From positions 1 to 64,000 of the forward strand of contig NZ_LRUJ01000025.1 in NCBI RefSeq assembly GCF_001548475.1: a stretch of 64,000 bases of DNA. The letters run 5' to 3'. Below, one piece after another: positions 55,690 through 64,000 of the stretch. The stretch's first letter is position 1, and each line of letters opens with the position of its first letter. A program made the translations under genes and the position numbers. The notes beneath the pieces were generated by a model. It saw only the letters and a program-made list of their open reading frames with translations, made no database searches and was not told where the DNA came from. The DNA is from Bordetella hinzii LMG 13501. GTDB lineage: Bacteria; Pseudomonadota; Gammaproteobacteria; Burkholderiales; Burkholderiaceae_B.

Positions 55690-56424
55690 TCAGCGGGGCC
55701 CTTCCATGCGGCGCAGGCGCTCCCGGCTATTGCTCAGGTGCGTGCGCATGGCCGCGCGCGCGGCCTCGGCATCCTGGCGGCGGATGGCCTCGAAGATGGT
55801 TTCGTGCTCCAGATTGACGCGCACCAGATAGGGCTCGTTGTCATCGCCGGCCATGCGCGCCGCGTTGATGCGGGTGCGGGGAATGACGGCCGAACCCAGA
55901 TGCGACATCAGCTCGGCGAAATACCGGTTGCCGGTCGCCTGGGCGACCAGGAGGTGGAACTCGAAGTCGGGCGTGACCGTGTCGCCCTCGGCGCGCAGGC
56001 GGGCCTGGAAAGCGTCGAGCGTGCGGCGCATGGCGGCCAGCTGCTCCGGCGTGCGGCGCTGGGCCGCCAGGCCCGCGGCCTCGGTCTCCAGGCAGATGCG
56101 CAACTCCAGCAGCACAAGCACATCGTGCACCGTGGCGAGCCCGGCCGGGTCGACGCGGAAATCGTCGTTCCCGCTGGGCCGCAAGGCATAGGTGCCCACG
56201 CCATGATGGGTCTCGACCAGGCCGCAAGCCTGCAGGCGCGACAGCGCCTCGCGCACGACCGTGCGGCTCACGCCGAACTGGCGCATGATCTCCGACTCGG
56301 TCGGCAGCTTTTGCCCCGGCGCGATATCGCCGGCGCGGATGCGCCCGGTGAAGCTCTCCACCAGCCCCTGGGCCAGGTTGCGCGGGCGCCGTTGCACGGC
56401 CTGCGGTTCGTTGGGAACAGTCAT
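55690..56424 (-). CDS. GntR family regulator, FadR/FCD type
   Basis: 244 residues: winged HTH about 12-78 (LPTESEIMRQFGVSRTVVREALSRLQACGLVETHHGVGTYAL) and an all-helical FCD ligand domain (DVLVLLELRICLETEAAGLAAQRR near 99-122; FEFHLLVAQATGN near 151-163; HETIFEAIRRQDAEAARAAMRTHL from about 207). The FCD metal-site His/Asp residues appear present. It differs in class from the HutC-type regulator at 16 kb. Target genes are not evident; the neighbouring sulfatase and two-component genes are not typical catabolic partners. Confidence 0.9.
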   Translation of the reverse strand: MTVPNEPQAVQRRPRNLAQGLVESFTGRIRAGDIAPGQKLPTESEIMRQFGVSRTVVREALSRLQACGLVETHHGVGTYALRPSGNDDFRVDPAGLATVHDVLVLLELRICLETEAAGLAAQRRTPEQLAAMRRTLDAFQARLRAEGDTVTPDFEFHLLVAQATGNRYFAELMSHLGSAVIPRTRINAARMAGDDNEPYLVRVNLEHETIFEAIRRQDAEAARAAMRTHLSNSRERLRRMEGPR

Positions 56425-56601
56425 CGAGAAGGCCCCGGTGGCCGGCAGCCGGGCGGAGAAAAGACCACGCCCATTATACCGGCGGGGTACGGCGTCACCA
56501 ACCTGCCCCCCGGTCCCCGGCGGGATTGCGCCGGAGCCGGCCCGCGGCGCCGCTATCGTCCCGGGCGCTCCCCGGTCGGCCCCTGGCGCGATCCGGCCGG
56601 C

Positions 56602-57921
56602 TCAGGCCTGGCCACCCAGGCGCAGCGTGAAGCGCGTGCCGCGCTGCGGGCCTTCGCGCGCGGAGTCCACGCTGAGCACCCACCCCTGCATATCGCAGAC
56701 CTGCTTGGCGATGGCCAGGCCCAGTCCGCGCGGCAGGTCGCTGTCATTGGGCTTGCCGCCGGTGTCGCGCAGACGGCTGCTGTAGTAGCGTTGGAACACA
56801 AAAGGCAGCTCTTCGGGCGCGATGCCGCGTCCGTCGTCGGCCAGCACCAGGTCGCCGCCCTCGTCCAGGCTGGCGCGCAGCTGCGCGGGCGCGGCATGCT
56901 CGATGGCATTGCGCACCAGGTTGCGCAGCACGGTCAAGAGCGCATAGCGGTCCAGCTGGCGGACCGCATCGGGATCGATGTCGTTGGCAAAACCCAGCCC
57001 GGCCAGCTCGGCGCTGCCGGCAAATCCCTGCCAGGCCGCCTGCATGCAGTCGGCCAGCTTGACGCTCTCGGCGGCGCGCGGCTCTTCGCGCGCCATGGCG
57101 CGGGCGCTTTCCAGCGACGCGGAAATGCTGTCCACGCCATCGACGATGCGCGCCAGGCGGCGCTGCGTGTCGGCCGACAGGCTGCCGTCCATCTGCATCA
57201 TCTCGCTGTCGGAACGGATGCTGGCCAGCGGGGTGCGGATTTCATGGCTGAGGTTGGCCGCGAACTCGCGCTGGCGGGCGATGGAGCGGTCCACCTGGTT
57301 CTGCACCCGGTTGAAGGCCTCGACCAGCCGCCCCGCCTCGTCGTCGCGCGTGACCGCCATGTCGGGCGCGCCCGGCGCCCAATTGGCAAGATGGTCCGTG
57401 ACCTCGACGAGGGGCCCCACGACATAGCCGGCCAGGCGGCGCGCCAGGCCATAGGCCACGACGATACACACCGCGCCCACGCCCAGCACGAACAGGCCGA
57501 AATCCTGTACCCGCTCTTCGTTGTCCGTGGCGTCATACATGACGTAGACCTTGCCCCTGCCGTGACTGGCGTCGGCCACCATCACATGCCAGGTGTCGGG
57601 GCCCGGCTCCAGCAGGTGCAGGCCGTTGCCCAGGCCGCGCAGGGCATCGGGCATATCGTCGTCGACCTCGCCCGGCACATGCAGCCAGGCATGCATGGAC
57701 CCTCCCAGCTCGCGCGAACCGCGGTCGGGCACATAGGCCGGCTCGGAAGCCAGGTGCTGGATGACGCGCTCGGTTTCAGTGGTGAGAATGTCATTGACCA
57801 GATCGTCTTCCATCTGGTCGAAGGTGAGATACGACAGCAGGGCCAGCACCGTGACGAAGACCGACACAATGCCGGTCAGCGCCCAGACCACACGCTGGGT
57901 CAAGGTGCCGCTTCCGGTCAT
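56602..57921 (-). CDS. two-component sensor histidine kinase
   Basis: 439 residues: TM1 about 12-32, a periplasmic domain (about 33-135), TM2 about 139-158, HAMP, H-box FAANLSHEIRTPLASI with phospho-His near 226, N-box LRNLVRNAIEHA near 335, G1 LVLADDGRGIAPEEL near 365, G2 GLGLAIAK near 400. The periplasmic domain is rich in Asp/Glu and Gly-His (SHGRGKVYVMYD), so the signal is unknown. Its start overlaps the response regulator stop (ATGA). The longer frame begins nine codons earlier but is less likely because of the overlap. Confidence 0.93.
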   Translation of the reverse strand: MTGSGTLTQRVVWALTGIVSVFVTVLALLSYLTFDQMEDDLVNDILTTETERVIQHLASEPAYVPDRGSRELGGSMHAWLHVPGEVDDDMPDALRGLGNGLHLLEPGPDTWHVMVADASHGRGKVYVMYDATDNEERVQDFGLFVLGVGAVCIVVAYGLARRLAGYVVGPLVEVTDHLANWAPGAPDMAVTRDDEAGRLVEAFNRVQNQVDRSIARQREFAANLSHEIRTPLASIRSDSEMMQMDGSLSADTQRRLARIVDGVDSISASLESARAMAREEPRAAESVKLADCMQAAWQGFAGSAELAGLGFANDIDPDAVRQLDRYALLTVLRNLVRNAIEHAAPAQLRASLDEGGDLVLADDGRGIAPEELPFVFQRYYSSRLRDTGGKPNDSDLPRGLGLAIAKQVCDMQGWVLSVDSAREGPQRGTRFTLRLGGQA

Positions 57922-58607
57922 GACGGATCCGCTTGCACGAGACGCCATCCGGTGCCGTGCACCGTCTCTATGCCGTCAAAGCCGGCTTCGGCCAGCGCGC
58001 GCCGCAGCAGGTGGACCTGGCTGCGCAGGGCGTCGGATGCCGGCGGCTCATCGCCCCACAACGCGGTCTCCAGGGTTTCGCGCGAGACCACCTTGCCCGG
58101 GTCGCGCAACAGCATCTCCACGATGAGCACGGATTTGCGCGCCAGGTGCACGGGCTTGCCGTTGACGCTCACCTCGCGGCTGCGGCTGTCCAAGGACAAG
58201 GGGCCGTAGCGGTAGACCGCGTCCACCACGTTGCGGCGCGAGCGCTGGATGAGCGCCAGCAGGCGCGCCTTGACTTCGGCCAGCGCGAAAGGCTTGGTCA
58301 GGTAATCGTCGGCACCGTGCGAGAAGCCAGCCAGCTTGTCGTCCAGGCCGTCGCGCGCGGTGAGCACCAGCACGGGAACGGGCTTGCGCAGGTCCACGCG
58401 CAAGGCGTTCAGCACGGCATAGCCGTCCATGCCCGGCAGCCCGACGTCCAGCAGCACGGCGTCGAATTCCTGGCGCTCCAGCATGCCCAGCGCGGCACGC
58501 CCGTCGTAGGCCACATCGGGCATGAAACCCTGCGCCTGCAGGTAATCGTAGAGATTGCCCGCGATGGTGAGGTTGTCCTCGACGATGAGCACGCGCGCGG
58601 TCGTCAT
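57918..58607 (-). CDS. OmpR-family response regulator
   Basis: 229 residues. Receiver domain with acidic pocket E10-D11, phospho-accepting Asp54 (LLDVGLPG), Thr83 and Lys105 (LTKPF), and a C-terminal winged helix (about 130-226, SRETLETALWGDEPPASDALRSQVHLLRR) of the OmpR/PhoB type. Transcribed just before its kinase. The targets are unknown; the FAD dehydrogenase gene lies 5 bp upstream and may share the transcript. Confidence 0.95.
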   Translation of the reverse strand: MTTARVLIVEDNLTIAGNLYDYLQAQGFMPDVAYDGRAALGMLERQEFDAVLLDVGLPGMDGYAVLNALRVDLRKPVPVLVLTARDGLDDKLAGFSHGADDYLTKPFALAEVKARLLALIQRSRRNVVDAVYRYGPLSLDSRSREVSVNGKPVHLARKSVLIVEMLLRDPGKVVSRETLETALWGDEPPASDALRSQVHLLRRALAEAGFDGIETVHGTGWRLVQADPS

Positions 58608-58612
58608 CGCCG

Positions 58613-60028
58613 TCAGGCCTGCAGGACTTTGCCGGGGTTCATGAGGCCCCTCGGATCCAGCGCCGCCTTGATGCGCTTCATGAGGGCGAGTTCCACGGCG
58701 CTCTTGTAGCGCGGCAGTTCATCGCGCTTGAGCTGGCCCACGCCGTGCTCGGCGCTGATGGAGCCGGCATGCGCCTGCACGCTCTGATGCACCACGTCGT
58801 AGATGGCCGGCTGCAGGGCCAGGAGATCCGCTTCGGTCTGGCCGGCGCTGCGCGCCACGTTGTAGTGCAGGTTGCCGTCGCCCAGATGGCCGAAGATGAC
58901 GTTGCGCACGCCCGGGAAACGCTCTTGCAGCTCGGCATTGGTCACGCGCACGAAATGCGCGATGGACGAAATCGGGATGGACACATCGTGCTTGACCGAC
59001 TTGCCCAGCTCGGCCTCGGCCAGCGGGATGCTTTCGCGCAGGTGCCACAGCGCCTGGCTTTGCGCCAGGTTCTCCGCGATGGCGGCATCGCCCGCCAGGC
59101 CGTCCTCGATGGCCGCGCCCAGCACGGCCTCGAAGCGCTCGCGCGCGTGCGCTTCGCTCTCGCTGTCGGACAGCTCCAGCAGCGCGAACCAGGGCGCCTT
59201 GAGCGACTCGCCCTCGAAAGGCAGGCGCTGCTGCGGAAACAGCCGCAGCACGGCCTGCAGGCAGTCCGCCGCCATGAGTTCGAAGCCGGTGAGCGAGGCG
59301 CCGAAGCCGGCGCGCGCGCGCGACAGCAGCTCGACGGCGTCGTCCACGCTGGCCAGGGTCAGCAGCGCCGTGCAGCGGGCCACGGGCAGGGGATAGAGTT
59401 TCAGGGTCGCCGCGGTGATGACACCCAGCGTGCCCTCGCTGCCGATGTAGAGGTCGCGCAGGTCGTAGCCGGTATTGTCCTTGCGCAGGCCGCGCAGGCC
59501 GTTCCAGATCTCGCCCTCGGCCGTGACGACCTCCAGGCCCAGGGCCAGCTCGCGCGCATTGCCATAGCGCAGCACCTGGGTGCCGCCCGCGTTGGTGGCC
59601 AGGTTGCCGCCGATGGTGCAGCTGCCTTCGGCCGCCAGGCTCAGGGGAAAGAGGCGGCCGGCCTGTTCGGCGGCCTCCTGGACGGCCTGCAGCACGCAGC
59701 CGGCCTCGACGGTGATGGTGTCGTTGTCGGTGTCGATGGCGCGCACGCGGTTCAGGCGCGCCGTGGAGAGGATCACGGCCGTGCCGCTGTCATCCGGCGT
59801 CGCGCCGCCGCACAGCCCGGTGTTGCCGCCCTGCGGCACGACCGGCGCGCCGTGCCGGTGGCACAGGCGCAGCACGGCGGCGACTTCTTCGGTGGAGCCC
59901 GGCCGGGCGACGGCCAGCGCGCGCCCGCGATAACGGCGGCGCCAGTCCAGGGCATAGGGTTCGGCGTCTTCGCCGGCCAGCACATGTGCCGGGCCCAGCA
60001 AAGACTGGAGTTCTTGCAGCAGAGTCAT
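58613..60028 (-). CDS. FAD-linked D-2-hydroxyacid dehydrogenase (GlcD/D2HGDH-like)
   Basis: 471-residue flavoprotein of the FAD_binding_4 plus FAD-oxidase_C family. FAD loop VVPQGGNTGLCGGATP near 69-84, SCTIGGNLATNAGGTQVLRYGN near 140-161, C-terminal metal/substrate site VIFGHLGDGNLHYNV near 390-404 and SAEHGVGQLKRDEL near 430-443. Likely substrates: D-lactate, D-2-hydroxyglutarate or glycolate. ATG giving MTLLQELQSLLG is chosen; the upstream 48 codons look non-coding. First gene of a leftward group with the two-component pair, which could sense a related metabolite. Confidence 0.9.
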   Translation of the reverse strand: MTLLQELQSLLGPAHVLAGEDAEPYALDWRRRYRGRALAVARPGSTEEVAAVLRLCHRHGAPVVPQGGNTGLCGGATPDDSGTAVILSTARLNRVRAIDTDNDTITVEAGCVLQAVQEAAEQAGRLFPLSLAAEGSCTIGGNLATNAGGTQVLRYGNARELALGLEVVTAEGEIWNGLRGLRKDNTGYDLRDLYIGSEGTLGVITAATLKLYPLPVARCTALLTLASVDDAVELLSRARAGFGASLTGFELMAADCLQAVLRLFPQQRLPFEGESLKAPWFALLELSDSESEAHARERFEAVLGAAIEDGLAGDAAIAENLAQSQALWHLRESIPLAEAELGKSVKHDVSIPISSIAHFVRVTNAELQERFPGVRNVIFGHLGDGNLHYNVARSAGQTEADLLALQPAIYDVVHQSVQAHAGSISAEHGVGQLKRDELPRYKSAVELALMKRIKAALDPRGLMNPGKVLQA

Positions 60029-60102
60029 GTCAGGCGCACTCGCGGTTGCGTCCGGCCCAGGCCGGTCCAGGAATAGCGCCTTTATTGTAGGATCATCCCG
60101 AC

Positions 60103-60747
60103 TCAACTGGCGGCGCGGTGATCGCTCCAATCGGAAATCCGCGCCAAGCGCGCGCCGGTCAGGCCGGAACAAAAGGCCGGCGAGGCGATGCGGTTAAGCA
60201 GGAAGGCGCGCTCGGGCACCGCCAGGCCGGGCATGTCGCCGATCGCCTGATAGGCGCGCCGCAGCGCGTCGCCGCGCGTGACACCCCACACCAGCAGGTT
60301 GGCGCCCGGCCGCCCCGAGGCCGCGCAGGCGCCGATGCCCACCTCCAGCGCATGGGCGGCCAGGGGGTCCATCAGGGCCGCCTTGCCGCTGCGCCCCTGC
60401 AGCTTGGCCTCGATGAGGCGGAACAAGCCGCTTTCGTCATCCAGCGAGAACACCACCGTGCCCAGCCCCAGCCAGCCGCGGTCCAGGGCGATCCGCGAGG
60501 CGACCTCGCGCAGCGTGGCCTCCATGCGCGCCGACAGCCGCGGCGCCGGGCACTCGGCGATCAGCACGCGCTGGTCGCGCCAGACGCAGCGCTCCCAGGC
60601 CCGCCCGGTTTCGGCGCGGCCGTCTTCGTGGACAAGCACATGAATGTCCAATCTGCGCTCGGCGCCGCCGGCCGGGCCGCCCGGCGGACCGCGGCGTTTG
60701 CCAACGGCATCGGCCGAGGGTGTGACGAACGAAACCTTGGCACCCAT
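60103..60747 (-). CDS. orphan protein resembling part of a biotin-carboxylase ATP-grasp domain
   Basis: 214 residues. Its middle reads ERCVWRDQRVLIAECPAPRL, then SARMEATLREVASRIALDRG, WLGLGTVVFSLDDESG and LIEAKLQ, which parallels the biotin-carboxylase stretch RDCSxQRRxQKxxEExPAP...GTVEFLxD...FxEMNxRLQ, followed by AAHALEVGIGA (family: GHAxExRxxAE). The catalytic and ATP-loop residues before this are absent, so it cannot be a working carboxylase. ATG follows CGGGAGGTGGCTC. Function unknown; not obviously a pseudogene, since the frame is open and codon use is like the neighbours. Resemblance judged by eye. Confidence 0.5.
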   Translation of the reverse strand: MGAKVSFVTPSADAVGKRRGPPGGPAGGAERRLDIHVLVHEDGRAETGRAWERCVWRDQRVLIAECPAPRLSARMEATLREVASRIALDRGWLGLGTVVFSLDDESGLFRLIEAKLQGRSGKAALMDPLAAHALEVGIGACAASGRPGANLLVWGVTRGDALRRAYQAIGDMPGLAVPERAFLLNRIASPAFCSGLTGARLARISDWSDHRAAS

Positions 60748-60981
60748 GAGCCACCTCCCGTTCAAGTTCGTACAGATAAGCGTAGCACTTCTGCGAGGAC
60801 GCAATATCCGTGCCGGGCCGGAATCCGCCGCCCGCCGCCCCGGCCGGCGCCGGCATGCCCTCCGGGGGCACCGCCATGAGGCATGGCCGGCGCACCATGA
60901 ACGCCCCCGGACGGAAATGGGGGATAATCCTTTCCTGGCTGCCGCTGGCGGCCCAGCTCGTCCGTGCCAGAAGGAAGCCTC

Positions 60982-62367
60982 GTGAAAAAACCATACCCCG
61001 CCTCGGTATTCAAAGCTTACGACATCCGCGGAACCGTCCCTGATCTCATCGATGCGCGCTTTGCGCGCGCACTGGGATTCGCCCTGGCCGGGCGGGCGCG
61101 CCAGGCGGGCAATACGGAACTCGTGGTCGGCTACGACGGCCGGCTGAGCAGCCCGGAACTCGCCGTCGCGCTCCAGGAAGGCCTCCTGGAAGGCGGCGTG
61201 AACACCCTGGACATCGGGCGTGTGCCCACGCCGCTGGTGTATTTCGGCGCCTATACCGGCCAGCTCGGCGCCGGCGTGGCCATCACCGGCAGCCACAACC
61301 CGCCCAAGTACAACGGCTTCAAGATGATGCTGGGAGGCCGCGCCCTGTACGGCGACGATGTGCAGTCCCTGCGCCAGGACATGGACGCCCCCGAGGGCCT
61401 GTCGGCCACGCGGCCGGGCACGCGCCGCAGCGTCAACCTGGTGCCCGACTACATCCAGCGCATCGTCTCCGACATCAAGCTGGCCCGCCCCATGAAGATC
61501 GCCATCGACTGTGGCAACGGCGTGGCCGGCGCGGTCGCGCCGCAGCTGTTCCGCGCGCTGGGCTGCGAGGTGACCGAGCTGTTCTGCGAGGTCGACGGCA
61601 ACTTTCCCAATCACCATCCCGATCCGGCCGACCCGCACAATCTGCAGGATCTCATCCATTGCCTGGCCACCACCGACTGCGAGATCGGCCTGGCCTTCGA
61701 CGGCGACGGCGACCGCCTGGGCGTGGTGACCAAGTCCGGGCAGATCATCTGGCCCGACCGCCAGCTCATCCTCTTTGCGCGCGACGTGTTGCAGCGCTGC
61801 CCGGGCGAAACCATCATCTATGACGTGAAATGCAGCCGCCATGTGGGCCTGGCCGTGGCCGCCGCCGGCGGCAAGCCGCTCATGTGGCAGACCGGTCATT
61901 CGCTGGTCAAGGCCAAGCTGGCCGAGACCGGCGCGCCGCTGGCCGGCGAGATGAGCGGCCACATCTTCTTCAAGGAGCGCTGGTACGGCTTCGATGACGG
62001 GCTCTACACCGGCGCCCGCCTGCTGGAGATCGTCTCGCGCCAGGCCAATCCGTCCGCGGTGCTCGAAGCCCTGCCCACGGCGGTCTCCACGCCCGAGCTC
62101 AAGCTCGAAATGGAAGAAGGCCAGCCCCACGCCCTGGTGCGCGAGCTGCAGGCGCGAGGCCGCTTCGACGACGCCACGCAGATCATCACCATCGATGGCG
62201 TGCGGGCGGAGTTCGCCGATGGCTTCGGCCTGGCGCGCGCCTCGAACACCACTCCGGTGGTCGTGCTGCGCTTCGAAGCCGAAAACGCCGCGGCCCTGGC
62301 CCGCATCCAGGATCAGTTCAAACGTGAACTCCTGCGCCTGGCTCCCCAGGCCCGCCTGCCCTTCTGA
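60982..62367 (+). CDS. algC: phosphomannomutase/phosphoglucomutase
   Basis: 461 residues of the alpha-D-phosphohexomutase family, PMM/PGM type. N-terminal ASVFKAYDIRGTVPD near 6-20, phosphoserine loop TGSHNPPKYNG with Ser104, metal loop DGDGDR at 240-245, sugar-binding GEMSGHIFF near 325, and a C-terminal phosphate-binding domain with RASNTTP near 420. A GTG start at 60982 is chosen since GAAGGA lies 6 bp upstream; the in-frame GTG at 60964 is a weaker choice. Together with pgi 8 bp downstream it interconverts sugar phosphates for polysaccharide and LPS precursors. Confidence 0.92.
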   Translation: MKKPYPASVFKAYDIRGTVPDLIDARFARALGFALAGRARQAGNTELVVGYDGRLSSPELAVALQEGLLEGGVNTLDIGRVPTPLVYFGAYTGQLGAGVAITGSHNPPKYNGFKMMLGGRALYGDDVQSLRQDMDAPEGLSATRPGTRRSVNLVPDYIQRIVSDIKLARPMKIAIDCGNGVAGAVAPQLFRALGCEVTELFCEVDGNFPNHHPDPADPHNLQDLIHCLATTDCEIGLAFDGDGDRLGVVTKSGQIIWPDRQLILFARDVLQRCPGETIIYDVKCSRHVGLAVAAAGGKPLMWQTGHSLVKAKLAETGAPLAGEMSGHIFFKERWYGFDDGLYTGARLLEIVSRQANPSAVLEALPTAVSTPELKLEMEEGQPHALVRELQARGRFDDATQIITIDGVRAEFADGFGLARASNTTPVVVLRFEAENAAALARIQDQFKRELLRLAPQARLPF

Positions 62368-62375
62368 ACCCATCC

Positions 62376-63953
62376 ATGACCGCGTCCCTATCTTCGAGTC
62401 CCGCCTGGCAGGCGTTCGCGGATGCCGTGCACGGGGCTTCGCACCGTGGCGACCATCTGCGCGTGATCGAGGCCGCCGGCCTGTCCGTCGACCTGACCGC
62501 CCAGGCCTATTCGCCCGGACTGGAGCAGGCCTCGCTCGCGCTGTGCGCCCAGCAAGGCTTGACGCAGGCCATCCACCGGCTCTTCGATGGCGGCGAGGCC
62601 AATTGGACCGAGCACCGCCCGGCCTGGCATACCGCGCTGCGGGCCGCCGTGCCGCCGCCGTCCGTGGCCGAGGCCGTGCTGGCCGAACGCGAGCGCGTGC
62701 GCCGCTTCGTCGAGGCGGCCGACGCTCGCGGCGACTACAAATACATCCTGCACCTGGGCATCGGCGGCAGCGATTGGGGGCCGCGCATGATCGTGCGCGC
62801 CCTGCGCCACCAGGGGATCAAGCGCGAGGCGCGCTTTGCCTCCAACGTCGATTCGCACGCGGTGGCCGATTCGATGCACCAGCTCGATCCGCACAGCACC
62901 CTGGTCATCATCGCCTCCAAGTCCTTCACGACGACCGAACCGCTGGCCAATGCGCAGGTGGCCATCCACTGGCTGGAAGAAGCCGGCGTGGCCGATCCGC
63001 TCAAGCAGGTGGTGGCCATCACGGCCAATGTCGACGCGGCGCTGGCCTTCGGCATCGCCCCCGAGCGCATCTTCCGTTTCTGGGACTGGGTGGGCGGCCG
63101 CTATTCCCTGTGGTCGGCCATCGGCGCCCTGCCCGTGGCCCTGGCCCTGGGCTGCGAGACTTTCGACCAGCTGCTGGCCGGCGCGGCCGACATGGACGAG
63201 CACTTCCTGCATGCGCCGCTGGCGTCCAATGCGCCGGTGCAGATGGCGCTGGCCGGCATGGCCAACCGCAGCGTGATGGGCTTCGAGACGCTGGCCATCA
63301 CGCCCTACGACTCGCGCCTGACCCACCTCGTCCCCTGGGCCCAGCAGCTCGAAATGGAATCGCTGGGCAAGGTGGCCACGCAGGACGGCAGCCCGGTCGG
63401 CGTGCCCACCGGGCCGGTGGTCTGGGGCATGACGGGCACGGACTGCCAACATACTTTCTTCCAGTGGCTGCATCAGGACACGGCCGGCGCGCCGGTGGAC
63501 TTCATTTTCTGCGAACGGCCGGACCACCGCTATGAACACCATCACCGCCTGCTGATCGCCAACTGTCTGGCGCAGCGCGCGGCGCTGTTGCGCGGCAAGT
63601 CCTTCGACGAGGCCCTGGCCGAATGCAGCGCCCAGACCGACGACCCGGCGCAGGCGCGCATCCTGGCGCAGCACCGCATCCACCCGGGGCGGCGCCCGTC
63701 CACCCTCATCGTCCTGCCGCGCCTGACGGGCCACGCCATGGGCGCCCTGCTGGCGCTCTATGAGCACAAGGTTTTCGCGCAGGGCGTGCTGTGGGGCATC
63801 AATCCCTTCGACCAATGGGGCGTGGAGTTCGGCAAGGCGCTGGCGCGCGGCATCATCGACGAGCTCGACAAGCCCGGCGACACGCCGGGGCTCGACGACC
63901 CGTCGACCCGCCACTGGATCGACGTCCTGTCGCGCTCGGGCCCGAAGGCCTAG
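62376..63953 (+). CDS. pgi: glucose-6-phosphate isomerase
   Basis: 525 residues. It interconverts glucose 6-phosphate and fructose 6-phosphate. Family landmarks: YILHLGIGGSDWGPRMIVRAL near 124-144, FASNVDSHAVADSM near 155-168, SKSFTTTEPLANAQ near 182-195, the signature region RFWDWVGGRYSLWSAIG near 229-245, catalytic Glu in TGPVVWGMTGTDCQHTFFQWLHQ near 347-369 and LIVLPRLTGHAMGALLALYEHKVFAQG near 445-471. ATG at 62376. Ends in TAG within a CTAG shared with a convergent reading frame. Confidence 0.96.
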   Translation: MTASLSSSPAWQAFADAVHGASHRGDHLRVIEAAGLSVDLTAQAYSPGLEQASLALCAQQGLTQAIHRLFDGGEANWTEHRPAWHTALRAAVPPPSVAEAVLAERERVRRFVEAADARGDYKYILHLGIGGSDWGPRMIVRALRHQGIKREARFASNVDSHAVADSMHQLDPHSTLVIIASKSFTTTEPLANAQVAIHWLEEAGVADPLKQVVAITANVDAALAFGIAPERIFRFWDWVGGRYSLWSAIGALPVALALGCETFDQLLAGAADMDEHFLHAPLASNAPVQMALAGMANRSVMGFETLAITPYDSRLTHLVPWAQQLEMESLGKVATQDGSPVGVPTGPVVWGMTGTDCQHTFFQWLHQDTAGAPVDFIFCERPDHRYEHHHRLLIANCLAQRAALLRGKSFDEALAECSAQTDDPAQARILAQHRIHPGRRPSTLIVLPRLTGHAMGALLALYEHKVFAQGVLWGINPFDQWGVEFGKALARGIIDELDKPGDTPGLDDPSTRHWIDVLSRSGPKA

Positions 63954-64000
63954 CGGCCGACCGCGGCCAGCAAGCTGGCGTAGATCGCCAGATGCCGGCC
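63950..64000 (-). CDS. C-terminal end of a convergent gene, cut by the window edge
   Basis: The last 16 codons on the minus strand (RHLAIYASLLAAVGR before TAG) form an open frame into the window edge; the stop overlaps the pgi stop in CTAG. The same kind of stop overlap occurs at benE / MOSC-N. Too short to assign. Confidence 0.35.
   Translation of the reverse strand, partial: GRHLAIYASLLAAVGR

Noticed and set aside
60748-62373. Long minus-strand extension of the ORF at 60103-60747
   Set aside because: The extension is antisense to algC; the good ribosome-binding site at 60753-60759 and the ATG at 60747 mark the real start.

Overview
The window looks like chromosomal DNA of a high-GC betaproteobacterium, most likely Bordetella, Achromobacter or a near relative (Alcaligenaceae, Burkholderiales). 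This rests on high-GC codon use, the gene order ychF / CPBP / pth / rplY / prs / tRNA-Gln / ispE / lolB / TPR / mutM, two Bug-type tricarboxylate-binding proteins, and an hmgA-fahA homogentisate locus. The genus is inference; there is no rRNA to decide it.

Layout. 1-7 kb: phosphonate-type ABC permease (phnE), a CYTH-CHAD protein, ftsY diverging from rsmD-coaD-yfhL-benE. 6.7-9.5 kb: asmA and a stand-alone MOSC N-domain protein. 10-14 kb: a metal or siderophore uptake operon (DUF2946 protein, TonB-dependent receptor, PepSY-TM protein with a His-rich loop). 14-26 kb: an acyl-CoA catabolic locus. A HutC-type GntR gene with a Bug protein and a FAH-family enzyme diverges from an operon of CoA-transferase, enoyl-CoA hydratase, HMG-CoA-lyase-like enzyme, acyl-CoA dehydrogenase, MmgE/PrpD and acyl-CoA ligase, followed by a convergent second Bug gene and an MFS exporter. 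The same palindrome, TGTACGTACA, lies in both divergent promoter regions, each time as a pair of sites 35 bp apart, so one regulon probably covers the whole locus. 26-28 kb: DoxX-like protein, a small membrane protein and an exported transglutaminase-like protein.

28.1-38.1 kb is an integrated defence island at the 3' end of ychF. It is bounded by 122-bp direct repeats (about 96% identical) and has a decayed tyrosine integrase next to the ychF-side repeat. It carries an HTH regulator with a tandem 20-bp repeat upstream, an Mrr-like nuclease, hsdM, hsdS and hsdR. Between hsdS and hsdR are two tiny overlapping ORFs that I interpret as the fused ends of a collapsed Kiwa-like kwaA-kwaB pair. Downstream of hsdR is an AlbA_2 (Schlafen-like) gene broken by two stop codons and an insertion.

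38-47 kb is housekeeping: ychF, CPBP protease, pth, rplY, prs, tRNA-Gln(UUG), ispE, lolB, a TPR protein, mutM. 47-54 kb: aromatic degradation (MBL-fold protein, FAD monooxygenase, DUF2783 protein, LysR, hmgA, fahA); no maleylacetoacetate isomerase gene is present. 54-64 kb: LTA-synthase-like sulfatase, FCD-type GntR, a two-component system, a GlcD-like FAD dehydrogenase, an orphan protein resembling part of a biotin-carboxylase ATP-grasp fold, phosphomannomutase/phosphoglucomutase and pgi.

All calls come from reading the sequence and its translations; no database search was run. Start codons were chosen from ribosome-binding sites, overlaps and family N-termini and often differ from the longest ORF.
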